Positions 23,001 to 34,842 of a stretch of DNA of 64,000 nt are shown here, piece by piece. The position numbers and the translations under genes are program-made. The stretch is from contig JAHQIY010000002.1 in NCBI GenBank assembly GCA_019054805.1, positions 124,001 to 188,000 on the forward strand, written 5' to 3'. The notes beneath the pieces are model-generated. The model saw only the letters and a program-made list of their open reading frames with translations, did not search any database and was not told the origin of the DNA. The stretch's first letter is position 1. Each line of letters opens with the position of its first letter. Source of the stretch: Brachionus manjavacas. Taxonomy: Eukaryota; Rotifera; Eurotatoria; Ploima; Brachionidae.

Positions 23001-26000
23001 CACGGCCATTTGGCGGTGATGGGCTTAGACAATCTACATGTTAGGTGTCGCAGCAAGAACTACTACTACTACTACTACTACTAAATAAACATAAATTTAC
23101 TTTAATTTACGAAATTAAAAAAAAAATAAAAAGTGGAACATTACTAAATAATATAAAGATAAACAAACAAAATGTACCATAAAGTATTTAACAAAATTCT
23201 TCAGTCCATAAAAGATATTAATTTAAATTTTTAAAGCCATTTATTATAGACGAACTAAAAGCATATGTGGGTTGTCTTTTCCATTAATTTAAAACTCTAT
23301 TAATATGTTTCTTCAAAAGCTAATTATTTGGCGATTCGATGACCACTTTGTACCAAGTTTTTCAAACCAACCATAATTTTTTAAATATTGAATGACATCA
23401 ATCCGTTTCCATCCCTCTACCAAAGTTGAAAGGTCTTAATATTTCAGACACTTTTAATAACGGCTGTTCAAAAAATAATGTTCTAAATTTAAATTATTCC
23501 CATGGAATAAAAAAAAAAAAATATAAAAACAGATTAAAATGAGCCCCTGATCTGAAAAAAAATTGTTACTCTAATTTTTTTTAATAATTAAACATTGAAG
23601 GTTAAACAGGAATAGATTGTTTACTTTCTAAAAGCATCTTTTAACACGTTTTAATTGAAATATTTAATCGATATAACAGGTTAATTTATTGAGCATTTAA
23701 TCGATTCGGAAGAGTAAAGTGTTATTTTTGAAATATTTTATATAATACTGATATAGCTATTCAAAGAATTTAATAAAGAGGATAAATATTTTTATACCTC
23801 TAATTCTGTAAAAATCTCCACAAATTTAGGAAAAAAAGAACTAATTATAAAAACAAAGAACTTTTTCAGTTGTTATTATTAATTTCAGGAAAAAATACCA
23901 TAATAAAAAAAATTCACAAATTAATCAAAAAAATAACTAATATAAAAAAAATGTAATTAATTTTTTTATGATATAAAATAACTGAACAAAATTTGGTTAA
24001 ATTTAGTCTATTGGAACCAATTTTTTTAAATCTCAAACTTTTGAACATTCTTTTTTGAACACTTGTTAGGATAGTGTATTATTTTGATTGCAAAATTACA
24101 AACTTGACTCAAAAATTTATTTTTTTAAAAAATGGATTCCAGGAATTTATGGCTCCAATCTGACACAGAGATTACTACATCGAGTTTTTAAGGATTTATG
24201 CAATACTTCAAATATCCTTTCACCTTTGAAGTATTGCAAGCATTAAAAATAATTTAAAACATAATTAGAAGCATGTGTGACTAAAATTCGACGTTATAAG
24301 TCAATAAATGTTTTATTTTGATGCTTTATAGATATTAATTTTAATACTTAATACAATGAAAGATGATAAAATATTAAAAAAAAATTCCGAAATTTTTTTT
24401 TTAATATATCTAACTCTTTTTTATCGTTTTTTGCTCTTTCTCAACACATGTCTATGTAATGTGACTTCTTTACCTCCTGCTCATCATAGCATCAGATATT
24501 TTGTCAACCAGAAAAATCGCCAATTTTTTTTTTTAATTCAAGTCTATTATCTAATTTTTAGTAAGATGTGAAATGAAAAACCTGGTCACAAATCACTTTA
24601 ATTAAGCCGAGTATAAATTTTATCCAAGCTTGAATTTAACATACTTTTTAAATCATTAATTAGAAAATTTTTTGACTAAAATTAAAAAATGTATGAATTA
24701 TTTTTTTTTTAATTTTAATTTTTAAGATTTGAACAATTTTGTATTAACTATTGCAATGAAAAGCTACAACAGCTTTTTATCGAGCTTGTTCTCAAGCAAG
24801 AGCAAGAGGAATACCAACGCGAGAACATCAACTGGCAACACATTGATTACTTCAACAACAAAATAATATGCGATTTGGTCGAGTTACCACACAAAGGAAT
24901 TATATCCCTTTTGGACGAAGCCAGTTTTAATGTTGGAAAAGTCGACGATGAGCTCTTATTAGAACACATGAGCAAACAGCTAAAAGAACACAAACATTTT
25001 AGCAGTCGAAGTGTAAGCTAAATTTAAATAATAATGAAAATTTTAATACTTTTCTTTTGAACATTTATAAACATTTTATGTGAATATTTTAAGTTTTTCA
25101 ACTAGGGTAACATAATTTATATTGTAGAGAAAATTATCAAAATAAAAACTTAAGTATTAAAAATCTTAAAAAATTAATTTAAAAAATTTAAAAATATAGT
25201 TTTTAGTATTTTTTTAGATGAGCACACATAAAAACATATAAATGATTAGAAAAATTTTAAAGTAATTCAAGAGAAATAAATAGATCATCTTTATTTTTCT
25301 TAATCTAAAGAGCTTTTATTTTACAAGGTTCTTACAGAAATTTGAGTAATTTTTCGAAAAATTACGTTAAATGATGTAATTTTACGAAATCTTACAAAAT
25401 CTAATGCAAGATAACGTAAAATTACACCACTTTACATAAATTTCTGTAAGATAATTTTAGGTAAATTCGATTTCGGCCAAAAAATTGACAATTTTGCTTT
25501 TTTTTTTTGATTTTTCAAACAACAAATTTTTTGAATTTATCTCAATATTTTTGTAATTTTTTTGGTAATATTTTGCTAAATTATATTAGTTCTTGAAATA
25601 AATGGTAAAATTTCGTAAAAAATTTCATAAATTTAAATTTTAATCCTTTTTATTTAAATTTATTCTAAATGTTTTTTCCAAATTAAAAATCAAAAAAAAA
25701 ATTTCTTTTTGATACCAAATCAGTTTAACTGCCTGACCATCCAATATTTTTTCTAATTTCCACTTCTATTACCATTTTTTCTTTAAATCTAAAAAAAAAT
25801 TAAAAATAAAGTAATAATTTTAATTTACATTTTTTAAGTTTTCTGTAGAATTTTTACACTTTTCAGCTTTAAAAGTTTTTCGAATTCAACTGTTTTTCTA
25901 AAAAATTTTTTCATTTTTCAGAAAAAATTTCTGACAAATTTTTTCAACTCGTTCTCTACTATTTCAATGGTATTTAAATCTGGGGATATTTGTGGAGATC

Positions 26001-28625
26001 GAAGCATGTTTTGTATCGTTGTCTTGATGTAAAATAAAGTCTTTTCCAATATTTACGAACTATAGACAATGAGCTTATTATCATTTAAACATTCTTTTGT
26101 GTAGTTTTGCTTTGATTCTTTTTTGCCTAGTGTGATAAAGCGACATCTTTGTCGATATCACTGGAAAGTTGATTAACTTAACCATGAGCGTTTAAGTTAA
26201 CAAGGAGCATAAAAAGATGCTCCAATACGTCTTACGGGAAGATCGGATAGACGGGCCCAAGGGTACTAATGTAAACATTACACCTAGAATAAAAAGTGTC
26301 TTTTTGTGTCCTTTTGTGTGGATTTGTCAACTTTTCTTGGTGAAGAGAATATTCTGTCGTTTTATGTCTTTTGTAAATAGGTCTATGCATTGTTTCTTGC
26401 TATTAAAACAAATTTAAAGAATTCCTCTTTTATTTGAATAAACCAGATTCCCTAAACCAAAGTTCCGCCCCAGACCCAATTTTTTATGTAACTTATTAGA
26501 GCCAAAAACATAGTTTAGAAAAAAATTTAAATAAAAAAGGATTGAAATTTAAAATTACAAAATTTTTTACCATATCTTACCACTTCTTACATAGAACTAA
26601 TCTAATTTTGCAAAAAATTACCAAAAATTACATCAAAAATTGTAATAAATTAAAAGATTGTGTTAGAAAAAATTCAAAAAATTTGTTGTTTGAATGAAAA
26701 AAATTAATAAATCAAAATTAAAAAAATCACGTAAAATAACACAAATTTATGTAAGAACCATGTAAAATAAAAGCACTGTAAATCAAATTCCTATATAAAA
26801 TTTTTACAAAAAAGGCAAATCTAAGTGATAAAACTTTGGCTCACAAGACAGAGTTTAGAATAAGCCATTACGCTGGAGATGTAAAATACAGCATTAAAGG
26901 ATTCATAGACAAAAACAAGGATTCGTTGTATCAAGACTTTAAGCGGCTATTGTACAACAGCAAGAACCCATATTTGAAGCAAATGTGGCCCGAGGGCGCT
27001 CAAAGTCAGCACGAAATCACCAAAAGACCAATTACAGTAGCCACTCGCTTCAAAAATTCTATAATCGGGCTTGTTCAAAATTTAAGTACCAAAGACCCAT
27101 TCTATGTGCGCTGTATCAAGCCTAATGAGCTTAAATCAGCCCAGAATTTCGATTACGAGAAGGTAAAAACGCAAGTATTCTACCTTGGCTTGATCGAGAA
27201 TGTCAGAGTTCGCCGAGCTGGTTTTGCCTATCGGCTGACCTATGAAAAATTTCTGCAAAGATATAAATGCATTTCGCCAAAAACATGGCCTAATCCCAAA
27301 CACGGCTCTTCAAAGGACAATGTAAATGTGGTCGTCAGAGAACTGAAATTTGAAAATGATGTAAAAAATGGAATCACGAAGATTTTTATCAAATCTCCTA
27401 AAACTGTTTTCGAGCTAGAGACCAAGCGTGCTGAGAAAATACCAAAGATTGTGATTTTTTTGCAAAAAGTAGCATTTTATTAAAAATTTTAAAATTGAAA
27501 AAAAAAATTTTTTATTCTACAAGTTTTGGCGAGGTACCCTCGCTAGGAAATATTTTGCTCGATTAAAAGCAGCAAACAAAATTTGCCAATACTATAAAAA
27601 ATATAAATATAAAAATTACATCAATAATCTAAGTAAAGTTTATGGGTAAGTTTAAAAAAATATTTAAAAAAATCGAATGGAAATTTTTTTGTATTTTTTT
27701 AGAAATGCCAAGTCAAAAAAAGACTATGGAAAATCGATTAAATGGCCTAAGTGTCAAAATTCACTGAAAAAAGTCGATGAAACAATCAAAAAAATTTACA
27801 TCAGATGGCGAAGTTACATGATTCTTAAGCCATATCCACCTCATATTAGATCCGAGATTTATTTGCTATCTCTTTCTTATGAATTGATCAAAAACAGACC
27901 AATATCAAGCAATCAAGCACAAAAATGGAAGGGCGACTATCTAGCAGATGTAAATAAAAAAAATTTGAGATAATTTTTTAAGATTTTTTTTAGGCTAAAG
28001 AAAATTTAAAAGCTATTAGCTATCAAAATTCAATTTCTGAGCTAAAAGAGCGAGATAAATTTGGAAAAGTCGTGTTTTCTTCTTTTATTCACAAGGTAAA
28101 CTTTTTAAAGTCAGATTTGTTGATTTTTTTTTAAATTTAAAAAAGATGAACAGACACATAAAGTGCCAATCTAGAGCAGTTGTCATAACCGACAAGTACA
28201 TGTACCGGCTTAGTCCAGATGATAAATTCAAAGCTAAGAAAGATCCTGTTTTGGTCACAGACATTAGATCAGCGACAATAACTGATGATCCAGAATTTCA
28301 ATTGGTTGTACTTAGCATTGCCAATTTTGGAAGCGATTTAGTCTTTTATTTGCAGTCATCGGATCCAGCAATCGACAAAGTACCTGAGTTATTATCCAAC
28401 ATTTATAGAGCACAAATAAAGTATAACTTTGAAGAAATTTTTTTATCTTTTATTTTTTTAAAATAAAATTTAAGTGATTGCGAAAAGTTGTCAGTGAACG
28501 TTCTCAAGATACCTAGATGTTTAGTTGAGAACAAGTCTAAATCTATAATGATTAGAAAAAATGGAAAAGCTATTAAATTTGAAAAATCGGGTGATTCAAT
28601 AAACCTTTTATTACCAGTTTCGTAA
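20093..28625 (+). CDS. MYO1D: Class I unconventional myosin, Myo1D/Myo31DF type
   Basis: Ten exons (20093-20187, 20238-20540, 20587-21432, 24727-25012, 26815-27468, 27524-27645, 27703-27949, 27994-28095, 28146-28420, 28475-28625) join in phase to 3081 nt, 1026 aa, the usual length for short-tailed myosin I. The motor has the P-loop GESGSGKT (102-109), switch [11 protein letters not shown] (~158) and switch II DIYGFE (~404). A serine stands at the TEDS site before [10 protein letters not shown], so motor activity may be regulated by heavy-chain phosphorylation. The neck follows [13 protein letters not shown] with one or two IQ-like repeats for calmodulin. The basic TH1 tail ends in LLLPVS and has no SH3. 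The closest match by eye is Myo1D/Myo1G, actin motors of membrane traffic and, in flies and vertebrates, left-right asymmetry. Introns 3 (3.3 kb) and 4 (1.8 kb) hold transposon relics; the others are 45-60 bp. Confidence 0.95.
22806..23085 (+). mobile_element. CR1-like LINE, 3'-end relic (family 1)
   Basis: It starts inside the coding part ([20 protein letters not shown]) and runs into a copy of the family-1 3' UTR, ending in ACT repeats before TAAATAAAC. It lacks the block between the [12 protein letters not shown] region and the 3' UTR that is present at 8213-8960, so it is internally deleted. It lies in myosin intron 3, in the sense orientation. Confidence 0.75.
24145..24190 (+). repeat. 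Interspersed ~85-bp repeat, partial copy
   Basis: TGGCTCCAATCTGACACAGA followed by TTACTACATCGAG matches the right half of the repeat at 4165-4262 and 34372-34450. It lies in myosin intron 3. Confidence 0.45.
25311..26790 (-). mobile_element. Tc1/mariner-like element with long inverted arms, dead
   Basis: Long inverted arms bracket the element. The left arm runs about 25311-25680 (GCTTTTATTTTACAAGGTTC), the right about 26500-26790 (the inverse complement of GTGCTTTTATTTTACATGGT). Both arms share interior phrases such as AAACAACAAATTTTTTGAAT. Between them the minus strand holds shifted fragments [13 protein letters not shown] and [14 protein letters not shown], which are the second and third catalytic blocks of Tc1 transposases. 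The right end reads CAGTG next to TA, as in this superfamily. It nearly fills myosin intron 4. Confidence 0.8.
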
Positions 28626-29559
28626 ATCAAATCCAATATTTAAGCATTTTTTTAATGCATTTTTTAAGTTTTTTTACCAATTTAAATTTTTTTGAATTTT
28701 TAGAATATTTTGTATTAATATTTAGCGCGATTTTTATCAATAAAGTAACAATTATGGAATAATTTTTTGAAATTTTTGATGCTAAACACTGTATTTATTT
28801 ATTTATCTCAATGACTGAATTGTTTATTTCTGTCAATCAAGGATCAAAGTTATTTGTTGTAGTTCTCTCAATAACTAAAACACCGACTCTTGCCAACTTA
28901 AATGTCTATAGTTTGACAGTGCAATATTATGATCTCATGCGCTTAGAAAGTTGTAGTATTTAACACTGGGTAAAATATTAGACATATGCGATTTGAAGAA
29001 GAAACTTTGAAATTTTTTACTCTTTTCTTTTCTCCTTTTTTGTCATTTTCTATTTGTTTACGCTAGAAGTTGCCATTTATTAATAAACTCATTATTGTTT
29101 AATTTTCTTTCTTTATTATTTTGTGTTATAACCGCGATCCGGAAAATAATATTCGAAAATTCCAGGTTATATTCATTTATAAATTTACAACTAATTAATT
29201 TCGTCCATTTATAAATTTACAACTAATTAATTTCGTCAGTAAAGTAATTATTTTCAACAAAAAGTAATTATATACAACAGCAAATTAAACGTAAACTAAT
29301 TAATTTCAACATGGAGGTAATATTTTCTCATATTCATTAAACTATTCTTACTTTTATTTCAATTAATTTTAACACTGTGCATTTGATTAGGACTTGGTTG
29401 GAAACGCTAAAAAAGAATCTAGAATTTTCTGATTTTACTAAAGTTTGAATAAATTACAAAAAAATATCAATTTACAAGATTTTACCAGTATTAATTTTAC
29501 CGGTAATTTAAGTAAAATTACTGAAAATCTAAATATCTCAAAGAAATGTGGAAAATTTA
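28626..29559. other. Intergenic, with a 32-bp tandem duplication
   Basis: There is no gene. At 29174-29205 and 29206-29237 the unit CATTTATAAATTTACAACTA plus 12 further bases is repeated head to tail without change. The rest is AT-rich sequence leading into LINE remains. Confidence 0.55.
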
Positions 29560-31620
29560 TAATGGGAGGTGAACTGAATGCGAAGACTAAAAGTATAGGT
29601 TGCTTGAGAGAAAATTATTAACAAGCTCAACCTTTCAATAATTAATGATAAAACACCAACATATTATAGATTTTAGACAGAATATTATGAAATCCTAGAT
29701 TTTTTTAATACCATCCTCAGGGTCAGATATAGTTATTGACTTTTAAGTCCTGATAGATGATGATATGTTAAGCGATCATTTTCCTATTCAAGAATTCATT
29801 CCAATTGAGAATGCTTTTACAGTTAATTGTTCGAACTGTAATTTTAATTTATAAAATACAAATTGGCGACTCTATCAAGATTTGCTCAAGTCTTTAAGTC
29901 AGCATTAGAGTTATACGGAGAATATTGACAAGCTAAATGAACGCATCTAAAAGAATATCATTCATGCTGCACAAAAAGTATACCCCTACACTCTCAGAAG
30001 TTTTTTAAATCTTAAAAAATATTGTAGCATTAATTAAGGAACGAAGAAAAGTAAGAAGACTTTTCCAAAAATCTAGATGTCCTACTCTTAAAGTAGCTTT
30101 TAATAAGCTGACAATCTGAAATCTGAGGGCCTCTTGTTAAAAGCTACCTAAAAATAAAAAAAATAGAATTAACTTGAATTCGAAAGAAAGAAAAAGAATA
30201 CAAAAAAAAGAAAAAAAAAATTTCAGAGATTTTTCAAATTTTATGAGAAATCTAAGATATCATTTTGATCGTTTAAGCACCAGACTGAGTGCCTGAATTT
30301 GTCAAAAGGAGTCCAGTACTTGTCAGTCGGATTGGTGATGTTACGAGAGTCGTTTAGGTCGCTGATGATTTGAACATGAGATTGGCGTTTGGCAACGAAT
30401 TTATCAAATAAGTGATCAGTTCTGGTTGTGATATTATCTAAATTCAACTTTTGGCGGATCGTCGAGATTCTTGTTCTCAAAGGAAAGAATTTTTTGTTTT
30501 TAAAGTTCGATTTTGTAGTTTTTGAAGGTCGTTTGAGAAGATCACTAAAGAAGATCGAAAATAGAGTTAGAAAGTAAACTACCTTGTGGTACGCCAGATT
30601 AAATCTTGAAAAAGTTTGATTTTATACTTTGCATTGCAATAAGAAACTTCCTATCGGTGAAGAAATTTTCGATCCAGTTGTAAAGAAATTTATTACTTTT
30701 GATATTTTTTAATTTATACAAGATAGTTTGGTGATTGATTTTATCGAAGGCTTTTTCTAAGTAAAAGAATACTACTCTGGTTCGCTCGTGATCGTTGAGT
30801 TGGTCCGCAGTAAAAACTTCGGACCAACTAACCTTCATTCATTAAATCATTAAATCAACACTTATGAAAAAAATTCTTTTAAATCAATTTTTAATAAGAA
30901 TTTTTCAATATAATAATAAAATAAATCAATCAATTAAATAATCAAAACTAATTTCATTTTCTTTTATTTTTGTTATTCTGGCAGCGGAGCAACAGGTAAA
31001 ACCTTGTTACAATTAATCTACCTCCTTATCTTATTTATCTAAAGGTCGTTTTTGTATTTAGGTTCTCTTAGAGTAAATTTAAATGGTCATCAAAGTGATC
31101 AGTACCCTATTAGAGTAGGTGTTCCACGAGGGTCAGTAATTAGTCCACTTTTTTTTAGCATTTTTATAAATGAGATACCAAAAAGAAATAAAATAAATAG
31201 CCAATATTCACTTTTTTTTGCAGATGATTTGGCTACTTTCTTATTTTCCAAAAGATAGGAAATCTTGAAAACATGATAAATAACTGTCTTAAAGAAATTG
31301 AAAGGTGGCTATTCAAATGGAAAATGAAAATTTCTGTTGAAAAGTCATGTTACGTGATCTTGGAGAAAAAAACTAAAATTAAAATCAATCTTGATCTCAG
31401 AATTAATTTTTGATAGGAGCAATCTTGGATTATGCTTTTACTTGTAAAAATTCATTCTCAGAAACTAACATCAAAAAAATTCAAGTAACTCAAAATTCAG
31501 CAATTCGAACTATTTTAAAGCTGAAATATGAAACCCCCTTCAATTTTATGCACCAAGAAGCTTTCAATAAACTTAAACTACTAACAGTCTCAAATCGATT
31601 TTTTTAGTTGAGCGAGAGAT
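29560..31620 (+). mobile_element. Jockey-like LINE (family J), decayed and interrupted
   Basis: Plus-strand remnants keep the order of a jockey-type polyprotein. An endonuclease part (about 29560-30120) contains SIINDKTPTYY and DDDMLSDHFPIQ. A reverse transcriptase part (31010-31260) contains HQSDQYPIRVGVPRGSVISP and SLFFADDLATF, with the FADD active site intact. The C-terminal part (31405-31607) contains GAILDYAFTCKN. Frames are broken throughout. The middle is replaced by antisense LINE sequence (30225-30840). It is the same family as the minus-strand copy at 40600-44610. Confidence 0.78.
30225..30840 (-). mobile_element. Antisense LINE fragment nested in family J
   Basis: The minus strand encodes RVVFFYLEKAFDKINHQTIL (reverse transcriptase motif A, with the catalytic D in FDKINH). 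After a gap comes TDHLFDKFVAKRQSHVQI, a typical jockey C-terminus. It lies between the endonuclease and reverse transcriptase parts of a plus-strand LINE, so it is a later insertion or a rearranged piece. Confidence 0.65.
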
Positions 31621-31836
31621 ATGTCAGGAACGGATTGAGCAATTCTGTACCATTGGTCGTCAGACCGGTGGAAAAATAAAGAGAAGGATTTTAGCCAGAG
31701 TATCGAATATCCAACTCCATTAGGCAATTGCTACCTAACAATTTCTTCCTTTTTTCCTGAAGTATCAAATAATTAAACATGTCTAACCTCTGGCTATTTC
31801 AACTTAACGTCTTTATTTTTTTAAATTTTATCTTAT

Positions 31837-34270
31837 TTGACTTTATTTTCTATTTTTTTTTTTATACTTTTATTCTGTTCAGGTTTACAAATAGATAAAA
31901 AATCTCATAAATTTTGGTTTTATTACCAAAAAAATAGAGAGGTGTTAAATGTCGATATGGGCGTCACAGTCCAGAACATGGCTAACGCGATAGCCGAAAT
32001 ACAGAAGCAGATAGCAGTTCTCAGCGAACGAACTACGGCACCGGCCTCATCGAACTTCGCGACGACCTCTACGATAGACTACAAATATGGTTTCCGACCG
32101 AAGGAACCTAAGGTAACCCCCTTTCATACTACAGGGACTCCTAATTACGGAGTGATGGCTGAGGAATTATCTAAAATCCTCAAGTCCCGCAAAAGTAAAA
32201 ATTTTAAGCAGCGGGATTACCATGAACTGGACACACTTAGTTCAGTGTTCGAAGCCGTCCATTACCTCTCCGACCATACTCAAGATAAGGTCAAGAAAAG
32301 GCTACATTTGTTTTACGTAGTCTCTAAAGTAGGTTGGGATAAGGCCATAAAATTTTTCGACGAGAGGGATTTAGTTGACAACGCCAACTACATCCCTCAG
32401 AGAGACAATGTAGTGGTCGTGATAATGATTCCGAGGTCTCGCTCTTTTGTGGTCTTTTCAAGTGTATGACCGCCCAGTATGTACTCGTAGCATCCGTTGT
32501 TTTCCCCAAAATGCATGACCACAAACTTTTTTTCGTTGAATTTCGCTCTCCAGGTGTCGGACCATTCTGCAAGATGGTTGAGGTCAGACTGCAGCCTCCT
32601 AGGGTTCTCCATTCCTAAGGCCGTGTTAAATAAGTTAAAAGACGGGCTTAGGATTTGGACAAAGGAGGGCAGTGCCAGAACACAAGGGTGTCGGCACAAG
32701 ATAAAAGCGAGGGATCCAGAAAGGGATAAAGTACTGGCCTCCCTGCTAAAAGCAGGAATTATTGTCAGACCTTTTTCTTAGTTAGGAGACCTGGCTCCAA
32801 AGTGAGACCAAAAGCCGATTTCTCGGCTCTCACAAAGGTGATTGAAGCGCCTTAGTTCGCTTTGAAATCGCTGTACCAAGTGGCCCAGGACTTTAAATGG
32901 CCAAATCATTTATGGTACAGCAAAATAGATTTCAAACAGGCCTTCTTTAATATCGAACTCCACCCCAGTTCTAAATTCGTAACAACTTTTGGTTATGGGG
33001 GAGAGTTCTTTAACTTCACCAGAATGCCCTTCGGTCTCAGCATAGCACCCGTATATCCAGCAGATGCTCCTGAACTGTGTCCTTAAATTTAAAAGGAAAT
33101 ACACGAAGTTCACTTACGGGCACCTGGACGACCTGATAATTGCACATCCGGATCCTAAAAAGCTCCAGATCTTGTTGGGTGTGCTTAGGGCAAAAGGCTT
33201 AGAACGCAGGTTGGGTGCTTAACACGCTGAAGTCCGTGTTAAAACCGGTTAAGGAACTTAGTTCTCTCGGAGCACAATGGGACGGGCTAGGGATTACCAG
33301 AAGTTAGGAGGCCACCAAATTTGTTAGGTACATGTCTGAATCCCTTTTGTTTTCGGACCCAATAGGAAGGACTCTCATGAGAGTAAGAGGGTACTTAAAT
33401 TACTACCTGGGGTTTGCAGGGAGGGTGGGGCCGATAATAAAAACTTTCCTCCTCATGACAGTTACCACCCGACGGGATTACTGGTGCTACATCGGCCTAA
33501 TCCTAAAATGTGACAGTCTTAAGTTCAGGAGTCCCCCCAGAAGGCAGCGCATCTGGTATACGGATGCAAGTGAGTATCAGCTTGGGGTCGTTGATGGCTA
33601 CTCGGGAAGGGAATTCTCAGTAGCCGCCTCAACGGAAGCTATACTTTTTAACGAAGCGGCTGCATCGATCATACCGGGATTGTTGTGCGATCACCCCGCA
33701 AAATTAAGGCTCTACATCGACAACAGGGCGGTGATCGGACTCTGGAAAAGAGTCAGGGCGAAGTGGTACCGATTCTACATCACTGGGGCTGCTAATATGC
33801 ATCGGTTCCTTTCTCATACTTCTAGTTAACTGGATGCGATCGATGTACGATATAAACGTCTCGTACGTGCCATCCGCCGACAATCCGGCGGATGCGCCTA
33901 CCAGGCGCATTCAACCATCAATGGAGCCTACGCATTGGCACTACAACCGACCTTTATAAATACAAGCTGCTCTACGTCATTCCAGCAGCTTTCTGTGATG
34001 AAGACATCACTGTGCATGTACCCGGTTCGCTGTGCAGTTGCATGCACGCGTATTTCATATTTATATTTTATAGTTATTTATTTTATTTATTTCATTTTTC
34101 CTCATATTTCTTTTATATAATGTGATTTAAATTTCCGCCCGGTGTTAGTCTACGACGACAACCGGGCCCGGTTTTCTTTTTAGATAATAATAAACTTTAA
34201 AACTTTATTAAATAGTCTACTTTATTTTACTTTCGAACTCTTTTTAATTTATTTTAATAAAAACGACTGA
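31837..34270 (+). mobile_element. gag-RT-RNase H retroelement, degenerate
   Basis: A first frame (about 31955-32407) looks gag-like, with AIAEIQKQIAVLSERTT near its start and DYHELDTLSSVFEAVHYLSD later. A reverse transcriptase follows in broken frames (32610-33330): SKIDFKQAFFNIELHPSSKF, then GEFFNFTRMPFGLSIAP, and an active site YGHLDDLIIAHPD, where HLDD replaces YxDD. RNase H begins at 33540 (IWYTDASEYQLG, with YIDNRAV later) and ends in SYVPSADNPADAPTR. Then a GC-rich hairpin (CCCGGTGTT...CAACCGGG, about 34139-34170) and AATAAA-type signals mark the 3' region. I see no integrase or tyrosine recombinase and no clear paired LTRs. The class (LTR or DIRS-like) is uncertain. Confidence 0.7.
32412..32612 (-). 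mobile_element. CR1-like RT fragment inside the gag-pol element
   Basis: The minus strand reads RRLQSDLNHLAEWSDTWRAK, then VVMHFGENN and TTKERDLGIII. This is the stretch just after the reverse transcriptase active site in CR1-type LINEs. It interrupts the plus-strand element between QRD of gag and AVLNKLKDG of pol. Both ends are internal to the LINE, so neither the 5' nor the 3' end was carried along. Confidence 0.75.
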
Positions 34271-34371
34271 CTCGTGGTCTAGCCACCGGTCAGCCAACAT
34301 TTTTTCTGTAGTCTTTTTTCCATGAATAAACATAGAAATAAAATTATATGTTCTTTTTTTTATCCTAGCAG

Positions 34372-34450
34372 ATAATGGGGAGGCGCTCATCTCCTTTGCT
34401 CATCTTTTTGAGCAACGGCTCCGATCTGACACAAAGGTCACTGCATCAAG
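34372..34450 (+). repeat. Interspersed ~85-bp repeat, copy 2
   Basis: AATGGGGAGGCGCTCATCTC and CGGCTCCGATCTGACACA are shared with 4165-4262. The copies differ between these blocks (TTTTCATGTACC against TTTGCTCATC). Confidence 0.6.
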
Positions 34451-34842
34451 TTGATCATCTACATCGCAGTTATACCGGTTCCCCTTTTTTATGATAAAAT
34501 GGTTAGGTTCAAAGATACCCTTAATTATACCGCAATTTTAACTGATGCTTGTTTTAGGCATCCCAAAAAAAATTCGATCTTCAAAAATTTACTAAACGAA
34601 AACCTAATAAACTTCGACTAAAATAAAAGTTTTAAAAACGATTGATTAGAGTCAGTTGTAGATTGAAATTTAAAAAGTGTCTAATGGCTGTTGGACATAC
34701 TGTTTTTTAAAGCAGTATATTACTAATTCAATAAATTTTATTAAAAAATTAATGCTGACAAAGTATATTAATTGTTTTGTGTAGAAATTGCTTTATTTTT
34801 TTAGATTAAAAATATTAATTAATTTAATAAAAAAAATTTTTT

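Noticed and set aside
26217..26417. 66-codon frame on the plus strand in myosin intron 4
   Set aside because: It lies inside the dead Tc1/mariner element, antisense to its transposase remnants.
26815..26836. Acceptor at 26825 for myosin exon 5
   Set aside because: It would put the exon out of frame with a phase-0 donor at 25012. The acceptor ending at 26814 keeps the frame and adds ANLSDKT, matching the family.
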